NCBI RefSeq assembly: GCF_001418085.1
Contig: NZ_LIQH01000027.1
Location: 62,001-126,000 of the forward strand
Source: Lacinutrix algicola
GTDB taxonomy: Bacteria > Bacteroidota > Bacteroidia > Flavobacteriales > Flavobacteriaceae
DNA length: 64,000 bases
Direction: 5' to 3'
The translations under genes and the position numbers were made by a program. Every line of letters starts with the position of its first letter. Position 1 is the stretch's first letter. Positions 7,814 through 15,887 of the stretch are shown here, in pieces. The notes under the pieces are model-generated. The model did not search any database. It saw nothing but the letters and a program-made list of their open reading frames with translations, and was not told the origin of the DNA.

Positions 7814-8182
7814 ATGACCACAACACCCGAACATGATAAAAGAATAGCAGAAATGAAGTTTTTTTCTGTTTATCCTCATTACGTTACCAAAGTTAAAAAA
7901 AAAGGGAGAACAATTGAAGAGTTACATGCTGTTATTGAGTGGTTAACTGGCTTTAATGAAGAAAAACTACATGTGTTAATTGATGAAAAAGTAACTTTTA
8001 AAACCTTTTTTGAACGTGCAACGTTAAACCCAAACGCAGAACTTATTAAAGGCGTAATATGTGGCTACAGAATAGAAGATATAGAAACACCTTTAACCAA
8101 ACAGACACGCTATTTAGATAAATTAATAGAAGAACTAGCTAGAGGACGTAAAATGGAAAAGATTTTACGTGTTAAAAAATAA
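7814..8182 (+). CDS. DUF2200 family protein
   Basis: A 122-aa protein matching DUF2200 along its length: KFFSVYPHYVTKVKKKGRT (15-33), EWLTGFNEEKL, TLNPNAELIKGVICGYRIE and a C-terminal KQTRYLDKLIEELARGRKMEKIL. The family is small, cytosolic and of unknown function; it has no catalytic motif I can assign. It begins a tight plus-strand run with the next two genes (gaps of 4 and 2 bp), suggesting one transcript. Confidence 0.85.
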   Translation: MTTTPEHDKRIAEMKFFSVYPHYVTKVKKKGRTIEELHAVIEWLTGFNEEKLHVLIDEKVTFKTFFERATLNPNAELIKGVICGYRIEDIETPLTKQTRYLDKLIEELARGRKMEKILRVKK

Positions 8183-8186
8183 ACTT

Positions 8187-8597
8187 ATGAAACCAAACAT
8201 TAAAACATTACAAATTATCCACTTAGCGTTATGTGCTGGTGTTATTGTAGCCTTTACTATATTATCTAATATAAATTCCATTAGTGATATTTTTAACATC
8301 TCGGAGGTTTCTAAGAACGATTACTTTTATTTTGCAATACCATTAATAGCATATGTTACAAGTAATTTTATATATAAGCTTTTACTTAAAAAAGCAGATA
8401 AAAATGCTACTGAAGACTTTAACTTTAACATATTTCAAACTGCTTCCATAGCACGTTGGGCTATTTTAGAAGGTTCTGCATTTGTTATTTTATTTTTAAA
8501 ACCAGAGTATATACTTTTTGGAATATTAATTCTTATTTATTTAATACTCCTAAGACCAACAGAAAATCGTTTTAAAAACGACATTAATTTTCTATAG
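8187..8597 (+). CDS. small integral membrane protein, unknown function
   Basis: A 136-aa protein with about four hydrophobic helices (near residues 8-27, 44-64, 86-100 and 104-122). I chose the ATG at 8187, 4 bp after the upstream stop, over the GTG at 8169 that overlaps the DUF2200 gene. No family motif is recognised; similar flavobacterial proteins are annotated only as membrane proteins. It lies between DUF2200 and the DUF1801/YdeI gene, probably in one operon. Confidence 0.65.
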   Translation: MKPNIKTLQIIHLALCAGVIVAFTILSNINSISDIFNISEVSKNDYFYFAIPLIAYVTSNFIYKLLLKKADKNATEDFNFNIFQTASIARWAILEGSAFVILFLKPEYILFGILILIYLILLRPTENRFKNDINFL

Positions 8598-8599
8598 AG

Positions 8600-9199
8600 A
8601 TGAAAAAAGCACATTCAGTTGAAGAATACATAGAAAACAACATCAATTTTAAAGAAGCCCTAGAGTTACTTCGTGAGCTAGTACTATCTACGAAACTTGA
8701 CGAAAACATTAAATGGAATGCACCTGTTTACAGCATTAATGGAAAAAATGTTTTGGGATTAGGTGCTTTTAAAAACCATTTTTGCTTATGGTTTTTTAAT
8801 GGTGTGTTTTTAAAAGATGAGCAAAACTGTCTAGAAAAAGCACAAGAAAAAACCAAAGCGCTAAGACAAATGCATTTTGAAACCATAGAAAATATAAATG
8901 AACTTGTAGTTTTAGCTTACATTAAAGAAGCTATTGAAAACCAAAAATTAGGTAAAGAATTAAAACCTGTACGTACCACAAAAAAAGATGTTGTTATTCC
9001 CGAACTTTTAACTGAAGAAATAAAAAACGACACCAATTTTAAAACTGCTTTTAATAAGTTATCTCCATCTTGCCAACGAGAATATTGTAATTATATAATT
9101 GAAGCAAAACGAGATAAAACTAAAATATCAAGATTTGATAAAATTAAACCTATGATATTAAACGGTGCAGGTTTACACGATAAGTATAAAAACTGTTAG
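8600..9199 (+). CDS. DUF1801 / YdeI (OmdA) family protein
   Basis: The 199-aa protein combines an N-terminal DUF1801 domain (about 8-115; WNAPVYSINGKNVLGLGAFKNHFCLWFFNG region) with a C-terminal YdeI/OmdA part (about 130-195; PELLTEEIKN, FNKLSPSCQREYCNYIIEAK). YdeI-like proteins have been linked to bacteriocin or cationic-peptide resistance in enterobacteria; the role here is unknown. The ATG is 2 bp after the previous stop, so it closes the 7814-9199 operon. Confidence 0.8.
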   Translation: MKKAHSVEEYIENNINFKEALELLRELVLSTKLDENIKWNAPVYSINGKNVLGLGAFKNHFCLWFFNGVFLKDEQNCLEKAQEKTKALRQMHFETIENINELVVLAYIKEAIENQKLGKELKPVRTTKKDVVIPELLTEEIKNDTNFKTAFNKLSPSCQREYCNYIIEAKRDKTKISRFDKIKPMILNGAGLHDKYKNC

Positions 9200-9270
9200 T
9201 AATGCTTAGCTCCTATTTCATGTAAAAATTGACTTTAAAATAGCCTACAAATAAAACAATTTAAACATCT

Positions 9271-10278
9271 TTATAATGTTGTTTCTCTTAAATTAAGCGA
9301 AAAATCGATAGTTTTCACAACTGTATCTAAAGGTTCTTTAGATTCTAAACGTTTAATCATTAATTGTACAGAAGCTTCACCAACAGCATCACTATGTTGA
9401 GTAACTGTAGATAATTTAGGACTTGTAAAAGGTAAAACATTATCATCGCAAAAACCTATTATAGAGAGGTCTTTTGGTACATTATAACCTTTCTTAGTAG
9501 CTGTATTTAATGCAATAACTCCAGAAATGTTATCAATAGAAATTACACCGTCTATTGTTTTATTATTCTTAAAAAATAAATTTATTTCTTTTTCTAATTC
9601 TGAAATTTCAGCAACCTTTAATTCTTTTAAGCTGCAACCATAATGTTTAGCATCTTCAATAGCTTTATAACAACCTTTTGCTCTTAATTTACCAACACTT
9701 AAATTATCTATATTATTAATTAAAACAATGTTTTTTCTACCTTCTTTTATTAAATGTGTTGTTGCACTATAAGCGGCTTGAAAATCATTCATAATAACTT
9801 TATCACAATCTATATCGTCTGTAACACGATCGAACATTAAAATAGGAATTTTTTGATCGATTATTTCCTTAAAATGGTCACTTCTATTTTCTTTTTGGGT
9901 TTCTTCTGCGATAGACATAATAAAGCCATCTACGCTACCGTTTGCTAATAAATGCAAACTATTTGCTTCTTTATCATACAACTCGTTAGACAAGCACGTT
10001 ATAATGTTATAGCCTAGTTTTGCAGATTCTTTTTCAATGCCAAATAATACTTTAGCAAAGAAGTGATTTAATATATTTGGTATAATTACACCTATGGTTT
10101 TAGTTTTACTATTCTTTAAATTAAGAGCTGCTCTATTGGGTTTGTAATTATATAATTTAGCAGCCTCCTTTACTCGAGAAACAGTCGCTTCTCCAATCTC
10201 ACTACTTCCGTTTAAAGATTTAGACACAGTTGATATAGAAACGTTAAGTTTTTCGGCTAATTCTTTAAGAGTAATCAT
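9271..10278 (-). CDS. LacI-family transcriptional regulator
   Basis: A 335-aa cytosolic repressor-type regulator. The N terminus is a LacI helix-turn-helix plus hinge (1-60; LKELAEKLNVSISTVSKSLNG), followed by a periplasmic-binding-protein-like sensor domain (about 60-335; GVIIPNILNHFFAK, DGFIMSI, IPILMFDR, GFCDDNVLPFTSPKLSTV). Sensor domains of this type bind sugars or nucleosides. No sugar-utilisation gene lies beside it, so its target may be elsewhere. A 23-bp near-palindrome overlapping its own promoter suggests autorepression. Confidence 0.9.
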   Translation of the reverse strand: MITLKELAEKLNVSISTVSKSLNGSSEIGEATVSRVKEAAKLYNYKPNRAALNLKNSKTKTIGVIIPNILNHFFAKVLFGIEKESAKLGYNIITCLSNELYDKEANSLHLLANGSVDGFIMSIAEETQKENRSDHFKEIIDQKIPILMFDRVTDDIDCDKVIMNDFQAAYSATTHLIKEGRKNIVLINNIDNLSVGKLRAKGCYKAIEDAKHYGCSLKELKVAEISELEKEINLFFKNNKTIDGVISIDNISGVIALNTATKKGYNVPKDLSIIGFCDDNVLPFTSPKLSTVTQHSDAVGEASVQLMIKRLESKEPLDTVVKTIDFSLNLRETTL

Positions 10279-10296
10279 AATAAAAAAGGTTATATC

Positions 10297-10331
10297 TTAA
10301 CAAGATAGTATATCGTTAAATGTTAAACAAA
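10297..10331 (-). promoter_or_regulatory. promoter and candidate operator of the LacI-family gene
   Basis: On the minus strand TTTG (10331-10328), 20-bp spacer and TATCTTG (10307-10301) form a Bacteroidota-type promoter. A 23-bp odd-centred palindrome at 10297-10319 (arms TTAACAAGATA and TATATCGTTAA, 9 of 11 matching, centre at 10308) covers the -7 box, as expected for a LacI-family autoregulatory operator. Confidence 0.5.
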
Positions 10332-10382
10332 TGGACTTCTCTTTTTATAGTCATAAAATATTAATACATTTTTAAACAAAAA

Positions 10383-10410
10383 AAACCTCAAGCATTAACT
10401 TGAGGTTTTT
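10383..10410. terminator. terminator of the DUF1573-yajC transcript
   Basis: Perfect 11-bp stem AAAACCTCAAG / CTTGAGGTTTT with a 6-nt loop, A-rich on one side and T-rich on the other, 18 bp past the yajC stop. Confidence 0.8.
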
Positions 10411-10428
10411 AGTATGTAGTAAATATAA

Positions 10429-10722
10429 TTACTTTTTCTCTTTTACCGGAGCATTTAAGGCTCTACTACTTTCCATTGAAATAGCAGCACGGTCGAATTT
10501 TAACTTTCCAGACATAGTTTCTATTACGCAACTATTATCTTTTTCATTGAATTCTACAATTTTACCATGCATTCCGCTTTTAGTAACTATTTTATCGCCA
10601 CGCTTTAATTCTGCAGCGAATTTTTTTTCGTTTTTAGCACGTTTCATCTGTGGTGCAATCATAAAGAAATACACAACAGCAAACATTGCTACTATAGGTA
10701 GCATACTTGTAAGATCACCCAT
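10429..10722 (-). CDS. yajC: preprotein translocase subunit YajC
   Basis: A 97-aa inner-membrane accessory subunit of the Sec translocon (SecDF-YajC). One transmembrane helix at about 5-23 (MLPIVAMFAVVYFFMIAP) is followed by the conserved QMKRAKNEKKFAAELKRGDKIVT and the small beta-domain (GMHGKIVEFNEKDNSCVIET). Its ATG overlaps the stop of the DUF1573 gene by one base, so the two are translationally coupled, an arrangement common in flavobacteria. Confidence 0.95.
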   Translation of the reverse strand: MGDLTSMLPIVAMFAVVYFFMIAPQMKRAKNEKKFAAELKRGDKIVTKSGMHGKIVEFNEKDNSCVIETMSGKLKFDRAAISMESSRALNAPVKEKK

Positions 10723-11213
10723 TACTTAATTACTGGAGATAATGGAGTTGCTTTAGCTGGAGCATTAGGATCTGGCTTAATAAAAGCAGAAATCTTAACT
10801 ACTTCTCTACCTTTTTCTGTATTAGCAGTTACTGTAATAGCTTTAGATATTTTGTTGTTTCCTTTACCGTTAAATTTAACTGTAAATTTCCCTTCTTCAC
10901 CTGGAGCTAAAGGCTCTCTAGACCAATCTTTAGGAATAGTACAACCACAAGAACTTTTTACATCTGTAATTACTAATGGAGATTCTCCTGTATTTTTGTA
11001 TGTAAATACTGTTTCCACTGGAGTTCCATTGATAATTTCACCAAAATCATGCTCTGATTTGTTGAATTGAATTACTGGAAATTTAGATGCTGCTTGATCT
11101 CTAACTGCTGCTGCTGCAACTTTAGTATCGTCTACTGCATTTGTTGCATCTTCTTTACATGAAGATAATGCGATCATACATATTGCACTAAATAATAATA
11201 CTACTTTTTTCAT
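10722..11213 (-). CDS. DUF1573 domain lipoprotein
   Basis: A 163-aa exported protein. The signal peptide MKKVVLLFSAICMIALSSC ends in a lipobox with Cys19, so it should be a lipoprotein. Residues about 45-150 form a DUF1573 immunoglobulin-like domain (HDFGEI, VFTYKNTGESPLVITDVKSS, CGCTIP, PGEEGKFTVKFN). DUF1573 domains are of unknown function and frequent in Bacteroidota. It is transcribed ahead of yajC from its own promoter and behind nusB. Confidence 0.85.
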   Translation of the reverse strand: MKKVVLLFSAICMIALSSCKEDATNAVDDTKVAAAAVRDQAASKFPVIQFNKSEHDFGEIINGTPVETVFTYKNTGESPLVITDVKSSCGCTIPKDWSREPLAPGEEGKFTVKFNGKGNNKISKAITVTANTEKGREVVKISAFIKPDPNAPAKATPLSPVIK

Positions 11214-11247
11214 AATTTAATTTTTAAAATATATTAGTAATTTCAAG

Positions 11248-11278
11248 CAAAAATAAGAATATTTTTGAACTACATCAA
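11248..11278 (-). promoter_or_regulatory. promoter of DUF1573-yajC
   Basis: TTG at 11278-11276, 20-bp spacer, TATTTTTG plus C at 11255-11248 on the minus strand. The TTG lies in the last codons of nusB. Confidence 0.6.
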
Positions 11279-12214
11279 GCCGCGGCCAATTTTATTTAGC
11301 TTCCCTTCAGTTTGATATTCTTTTGTTAGTTTATCTAGAATTCCGTTAATAAATACACTACTTTTTGGAGTTGAGTATTCTTTAGAAATTTCTAAATATT
11401 CATTAATTGTTACTTTAGTTGGAATAGATGGAAAACTTTGAATCTCGCAAATTCCCATTTTAAGTAACATAAGATCTATACTCGCAATACGATCACTATC
11501 CCAATTAGTTGTTTTTTTAGAAACCTCTGCTGTTAAAGCAGTTTGATTTAACAATGTCTTTTTAAACAACTTAATAGCAAACTCCTTATCCTCTAAATCT
11601 TTATATAGTTTTGGTAAGAAATGAAATGCGCTAGCGTCTTTTTTAACTTTACGTAACAGTTTAAGTATAGTTGTATTAACTGTAGGTAAATCATCTAACC
11701 AAGTTAAATGCTTATCTTCTAAATAGTTGTAAAGCTTCTCGTTTGGTGCTATTATTTCTTTAAATACATCAACAATAAAATTACGATCTGTATTAAAGTT
11801 TGTTGTATCTGTTTCTAAATATTCTTTATAGATATCGCTAGCTAAAAGTTCTTTAAAGATAACATCTACGTATTCAGAATCTAACTCCCAATTATTAATA
11901 TGATTCTCTTCAAACTTAGCCTGTAATTGCTCATTATTTTTAAGCATATCAAGCACTTGGTTGTTAACAAACTTACGATTCGGATTTTTTTCTTCCGCTG
12001 TTGCTAAATGTTTTTGAGAGGTTTTCTCTAAATGATTTTCAGCACGTTTTTGCACTTCTATCATTAAAGAAAGCATTAGTAAATATAGATTGTACATATT
12101 ATCTATACTGTTTAACAAAAACCTTTGATCTTTTGAAAAATCATCGCTTTCGGTACCTCTAAAGGCATAAAGCACTTGCATTACTTTTATTCTAATGTGT
12201 CTTCTACTTAGCAT
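11270..12214 (-). CDS. nusB: transcription antitermination factor NusB (long Bacteroidota form)
   Basis: RNA-binding factor of the rRNA antitermination complex. I start it at the ATG at 12214 (MLSRRHIRIKVMQVLYA), giving 314 aa; an in-frame start at 12271 would lie inside the upstream gene's terminator. The NusB signature is split: the N-terminal RRHIRIKVMQVLYAF helix and the C-terminal region (about 185-305; LLNQTALTAEV, NWDSDRIASIDLMLLKMGICE, TKVTINEYLEISKEYSTPKSSVFINGILDKL) are separated by an extra helical insertion of roughly 150 residues. Ordinary NusB has about 140 aa. Confidence 0.9.
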   Translation of the reverse strand: MLSRRHIRIKVMQVLYAFRGTESDDFSKDQRFLLNSIDNMYNLYLLMLSLMIEVQKRAENHLEKTSQKHLATAEEKNPNRKFVNNQVLDMLKNNEQLQAKFEENHINNWELDSEYVDVIFKELLASDIYKEYLETDTTNFNTDRNFIVDVFKEIIAPNEKLYNYLEDKHLTWLDDLPTVNTTILKLLRKVKKDASAFHFLPKLYKDLEDKEFAIKLFKKTLLNQTALTAEVSKKTTNWDSDRIASIDLMLLKMGICEIQSFPSIPTKVTINEYLEISKEYSTPKSSVFINGILDKLTKEYQTEGKLNKIGRGLM

Positions 12215-12228
12215 CTTTACAAAGAACT

Positions 12229-12267
12229 TAAAAAAATTAGAGCGAAAGTGATGGTCACTTTCGCTCT
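12229..12267 (-). terminator. terminator of the amino-acid dehydrogenase gene
   Basis: A perfect 13-bp stem AGAGCGAAAGTGA (12239-12251) / complement (12255-12267) with a 3-nt loop, followed on the minus strand by CTAATTTTTTT. It lies 49 bp past the stop at 12316 and ahead of nusB. Confidence 0.85.
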
Positions 12268-12315
12268 GCAAAAATAGTATATTTTATTAATACTAAAAGC
12301 TAATATTAATTAATA

Positions 12316-13422
12316 TTAACGATTAGAATTTTCTTTTTTTCTAGCATCAATTCTACCTTGTGCAATATTTAATGCTGCTTGGTGCGTAGAAGTCTTATTT
12401 ACATCGGCATTATTTAATATTTCTAATGTAGTATTGTATATGTTTTCGGTTTTACTCATTATTTCGGTTTTACCGTATTTCTCTAATTCTGCATATACAT
12501 TAATAATACCTCCGGCATTAATTAAAAAATCTGGAGCATAAACTATACCCTTATCTTGTAAAATTTGTCCGTGTATTTTTTCGTTTGCTAATTGGTTGTT
12601 AGCTGCACCTGCAATTACTTTCGCTTGTATTTTATTAACAGTCTCATCGTTAATAGTCGCTCCTAATGCACAAGGTGCATAGATATCTACAGCTTCAGAA
12701 TAAATATCGTTACCTCTATAAATTTCTGCGCCATATTTAGAACTTACTATGTTAAGGCGTTCTTCGTTTATATCTGTAATAATAACTTTAGCTCCTTCTT
12801 TTGTTAAATGATCTACAAGCGTTTCACCAACGTGGCCAATACCTTGTACGATAACGCTTTTACCTTCTAAAGCATCTGTTCCAAATTTATATTTTGCTGC
12901 TGCTTTCATTCCCATAAAAACACCATAAGCTGTAATTGGCGAAGGATTTCCTGCTCCTCCTTTACTTTCTGATATTCCAGTAACATAAGGTGTAACCTCA
13001 CGCACTAAATCCATATCGCTGGTTTCCATACCTACATCTTCTGCAGTAATATATTTACCACTTAAAGAGTGTACAAATGCACCAAAACGTTTCATTAACT
13101 CTGGTGTTTTTTGTGTTTTAGCATCTCCAATAATTACAGCTTTACCTCCTCCAAGGTTTAAACCTGTAATTGCTGCTTTAAAACTCATACCACGAGAGAG
13201 ACGTAACACATCATTTAGTGCTTCCCATTCGTTATTATACTGCCACATTCTTGTACCTCCTAAAGCAGGACCTAATACAGTATTATGAATACCAATTATT
13301 GCTTTTAATCCACTATCTTTGTCATTGCAAAAAACTATTTGTTCGTGATTATCGAATGATAACTGTCCAAATACTGGATCGATTTTATGTAATTCGTTTG
13401 TGTTTAAAACTTCTGAAACCAT
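12316..13422 (-). CDS. Leu/Val/Phe/Glu-family amino acid dehydrogenase
   Basis: A 368-aa NAD-dependent oxidative deaminase, most likely leucine/branched-chain dehydrogenase, converting the amino acid to its 2-oxo acid. Present are GGTRMW (55-60), RGMSFK with substrate-binding Lys82, LNLGGGK with catalytic Lys94, the acidic residue Asp128 in TAEDVGM, and the NAD-binding GxGxxG of GIGHVG (193-198). Length fits the LeuDH group rather than the larger GDH. Substrate is inferred from motif similarity. It is monocistronic with a strong terminator. Confidence 0.85.
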   Translation of the reverse strand: MVSEVLNTNELHKIDPVFGQLSFDNHEQIVFCNDKDSGLKAIIGIHNTVLGPALGGTRMWQYNNEWEALNDVLRLSRGMSFKAAITGLNLGGGKAVIIGDAKTQKTPELMKRFGAFVHSLSGKYITAEDVGMETSDMDLVREVTPYVTGISESKGGAGNPSPITAYGVFMGMKAAAKYKFGTDALEGKSVIVQGIGHVGETLVDHLTKEGAKVIITDINEERLNIVSSKYGAEIYRGNDIYSEAVDIYAPCALGATINDETVNKIQAKVIAGAANNQLANEKIHGQILQDKGIVYAPDFLINAGGIINVYAELEKYGKTEIMSKTENIYNTTLEILNNADVNKTSTHQAALNIAQGRIDARKKENSNR

Positions 13423-13565
13423 AGATTATTAATTTAATTCATTAAGGTTGCATTTTACAGATTCCATAAAATGAACGCGTAAAAATAATAAATATTGATG
13501 TTATTGCAAAAAATAAGCTCTTGAATTGAGTATTTCATAATTAAATTTAAACACTTTCTCTGTAA

Positions 13566-15323
13566 ATGAAAGAATTACAGCATCTTAATAAATATTTTTT
13601 TAAGTATAAAAAGCAATTATTAATAGGAATTAGTATCACAATCATCTCAATTCTATTTAAAGTATATGTTCCAAAACTAATTGGTTCTATAATAGACATT
13701 GTAAATAACCAATTGCAGCATCCTGAAAATTCGATTGCAGATTTTAAAAGTGAGTTAATACATAATATTTTACTTATTATTGGTACTGCTATTATTGCCG
13801 GTATTCTTACTTTTTTTATGCGTCAATACATTATAAATGTGTCGAGATATATTGAATACGATTTAAAAAATGAGATTTACCAACAATACCAAAAACTATC
13901 TTTAAATTTCTACAAAAAGAATAAGACAGGAGATTTAATGAATAGAATAAGTGAAGATGTTGGACAAGTAAGAATGTACGCTGGACCAGCAATAATGTAT
14001 AGTATAAATACCATCACACTATTTGTTGTAGCATTGGCTTTTATGTTTAAAGAAGCACCTACACTTACACTTTATACCATTATTCCATTACCTATTTTAT
14101 CGGTTTTAATTTATTTAATTAGTAAAGAAATACACAAACGAAGCACAGTAGTACAAGAGTATTTATCTAAGCTTTCTACTTTTACACAAGAGGTATTTAG
14201 TGGTATTTCGGTTATTAAAGCTTATGGAATAGAACCACAAACGCAAGTCGATTTTAATACACTTGCAAAAACAAGTAAAGAGAAACAATTAAGCTTGGTA
14301 CGCATACAAGCTTTCTTTTTCCCAATGATGCTTTTACTTATTGGTATTAGTAATATTATTGTAATTTATATTGGAGGTCTGCAATATATTAATGGTGAAA
14401 TTTCTCTTGGAAACATTATAGAGTTTATTATATATGTAAATATGCTTACTTGGCCAGTAGCAACTGTAGGTTGGGTAACTTCTATTATTCAACGTGCCGA
14501 AGCATCGCAAAAACGTATAAACGAATTTTTAAAAATTGAACCTGAAATAAAAAACAATACTCTTAAACCTTCAGAAATTAAAGGTGATATTGAGTTTAAA
14601 GATGTCCATTTTACTTACGATGACACTAATATTAAAGCCTTGCAAGGTGTTAGTTTTAAAGTGAACTCCGGAGAAACTCTTGCTATAATTGGAAAGACTG
14701 GATCGGGAAAATCGACTATATTAGATCTCATTGGTAGATTATACGATATTGATAAAGGCAAATTATTAATAGACAATAAAGCCATAGATAAACTTAACCT
14801 TACTAGCTTAAGAGATGCTATTGGTTACGTACCGCAAGATGCTTTTTTGTTTAGTGATACCATTAACAATAATATAAAGTTTGGTAAAGAAAATGCTTCA
14901 GATGAAGAAGTGATTGCTGCAGCAAAAAATGCACAAGTAGATAAAAACATCGCTAAATTTACAAATGGTTACGAGACTGTTTTAGGAGAACGAGGTATAA
15001 CATTATCTGGTGGGCAAAAGCAACGCGTTTCTATTGCTAGAGCAATTATTAAAGATCCAAAAATATTATTATTCGACGATTGCCTTTCGGCAGTAGATAC
15101 AGAAACAGAAGAGAAAATTTTAAATAATCTTAAAAAACTATCGGCTGGAAAAACAAGTATTATTGTTAGCCATAGAATCTCTTCTGCAAAAAATGCAGAC
15201 CATATTATTGTTTTAGACAGTGGCAAAATTGTACAAAAAGGAACCCATAACCAACTTATAGATAGCGATGGTTACTATAAAGAGCTTTATTTAAAGCAAT
15301 TGAGTGAAAGCTCAAGCATTTAA
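13566..15323 (+). CDS. ABC exporter half-transporter (permease fused to ATPase)
   Basis: A 585-aa type I exporter half: six transmembrane helices in residues 15-310 and a nucleotide-binding domain from about 340. Seen in the latter are Walker A GKTGSGKS (376-383), Q-loop Gln424, signature LSGGQ (480-484), Walker B ILLFDD (500-505), D-loop SAVD and H-loop His535. The residue after the Walker B Asp is Asp505 instead of the catalytic Glu, as in degenerate sites of heterodimeric exporters. No partner half-transporter lies next to it. Cargo (lipid or drug) is unknown. Confidence 0.9.
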   Translation: MKELQHLNKYFFKYKKQLLIGISITIISILFKVYVPKLIGSIIDIVNNQLQHPENSIADFKSELIHNILLIIGTAIIAGILTFFMRQYIINVSRYIEYDLKNEIYQQYQKLSLNFYKKNKTGDLMNRISEDVGQVRMYAGPAIMYSINTITLFVVALAFMFKEAPTLTLYTIIPLPILSVLIYLISKEIHKRSTVVQEYLSKLSTFTQEVFSGISVIKAYGIEPQTQVDFNTLAKTSKEKQLSLVRIQAFFFPMMLLLIGISNIIVIYIGGLQYINGEISLGNIIEFIIYVNMLTWPVATVGWVTSIIQRAEASQKRINEFLKIEPEIKNNTLKPSEIKGDIEFKDVHFTYDDTNIKALQGVSFKVNSGETLAIIGKTGSGKSTILDLIGRLYDIDKGKLLIDNKAIDKLNLTSLRDAIGYVPQDAFLFSDTINNNIKFGKENASDEEVIAAAKNAQVDKNIAKFTNGYETVLGERGITLSGGQKQRVSIARAIIKDPKILLFDDCLSAVDTETEEKILNNLKKLSAGKTSIIVSHRISSAKNADHIIVLDSGKIVQKGTHNQLIDSDGYYKELYLKQLSESSSI

Positions 15324-15356
15324 TAATAAATCTGTTAAAAGAAAAACCTTAAAATG

Positions 15357-15386
15357 TTGCTTGGTTTTATTTTTTTTATATTTTTG
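15357..15386 (+). promoter_or_regulatory. promoter of the DUF3276 gene
   Basis: TTG at 15357-15359, 19-bp spacer, TATTTTTG at 15379-15386. It gives a leader of about 20 nt before the ATG. Confidence 0.6.
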
Positions 15387-15412
15387 AGTCACAATAACAA
15401 CAAACAACAACT

Positions 15413-15820
15413 ATGCACAATAACGAGATGATGGAGAAAGAGGAAATTTACTCTAAGGTTCTAAGAGCTGGAAGACGTACATATTTCTTTGATGTTCGCG
15501 CTACTAAAGCTGGTGATTATTACTTAACAATCACTGAAAGTAAAAAGTTTACAAATGATGATGGATCGTTTCATTACAAGAAGCATAAAATCTACTTATA
15601 CAAAGAGGACTTTAGAGAGTTTAATAGTATTTTACAAGAGATGACAGATTATGTTATTGCTGAAAAAGGTGACGAAGTTATTAGTGATCGCCATCAAAAA
15701 GATTTTAAAAAAGAATATGATACTCCTGCTCCAACTGAAGCAAGCTCTACTACAGAAGTTGAAAGCGAAGGAACCTCTGCCGAAAGTAGGTTTACTGATA
15801 TAGATTTTGACGATATATAA
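15413..15820 (+). CDS. DUF3276 / Pur-alpha-like nucleic-acid-binding protein
   Basis: A 135-aa protein whose first 85 residues (EEIYSKVLRAGRRTYFFDVR, DYYLTITESKK, HYKKHKIYLYKEDFREF) match the DUF3276 PUR family of Bacteroidota and spirochaetes, which binds single-stranded DNA or RNA. The C-terminal 45 residues are acidic, low-complexity and Thr/Ser/Glu-rich, probably disordered. The start may instead be Met6 or Met7 (15428 or 15431), which fit the usual MEKEEIY beginning. It has its own promoter and a terminator 30 bp downstream. Confidence 0.85.
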   Translation: MHNNEMMEKEEIYSKVLRAGRRTYFFDVRATKAGDYYLTITESKKFTNDDGSFHYKKHKIYLYKEDFREFNSILQEMTDYVIAEKGDEVISDRHQKDFKKEYDTPAPTEASSTTEVESEGTSAESRFTDIDFDDI

Positions 15821-15850
15821 AACAAACTATTAGCCATGGCTACTAATTTT

Positions 15851-15885
15851 AAAACACTGTTTCTTTCGAAATGGTGTTTTTTTTT
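15851..15885 (+). terminator. terminator of the DUF3276 gene
   Basis: Stem AAAACACTGTTTC / GAAATGGTGTTTT (11 of 13 pairs) with loop TTTC, followed by a run of Ts. It also separates the convergent minus-strand acyltransferase gene. Confidence 0.8.
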
Positions 15886-15887
15886 GC

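Noticed and set aside
8169-8186. GTG start at 8169 for the small membrane protein
   Set aside because: It overlaps the end of the DUF2200 gene, while ATG 8187 sits right after that gene's stop.
12215-12271. Longer nusB start at 12271
   Set aside because: The extra 19 codons are the stem of a strong terminator hairpin (12239-12267); the conserved N terminus begins at 12214.
13218-13424. 68-aa plus-strand frame near the dehydrogenase start
   Set aside because: Entirely opposite the conserved N-terminal part of the dehydrogenase gene.
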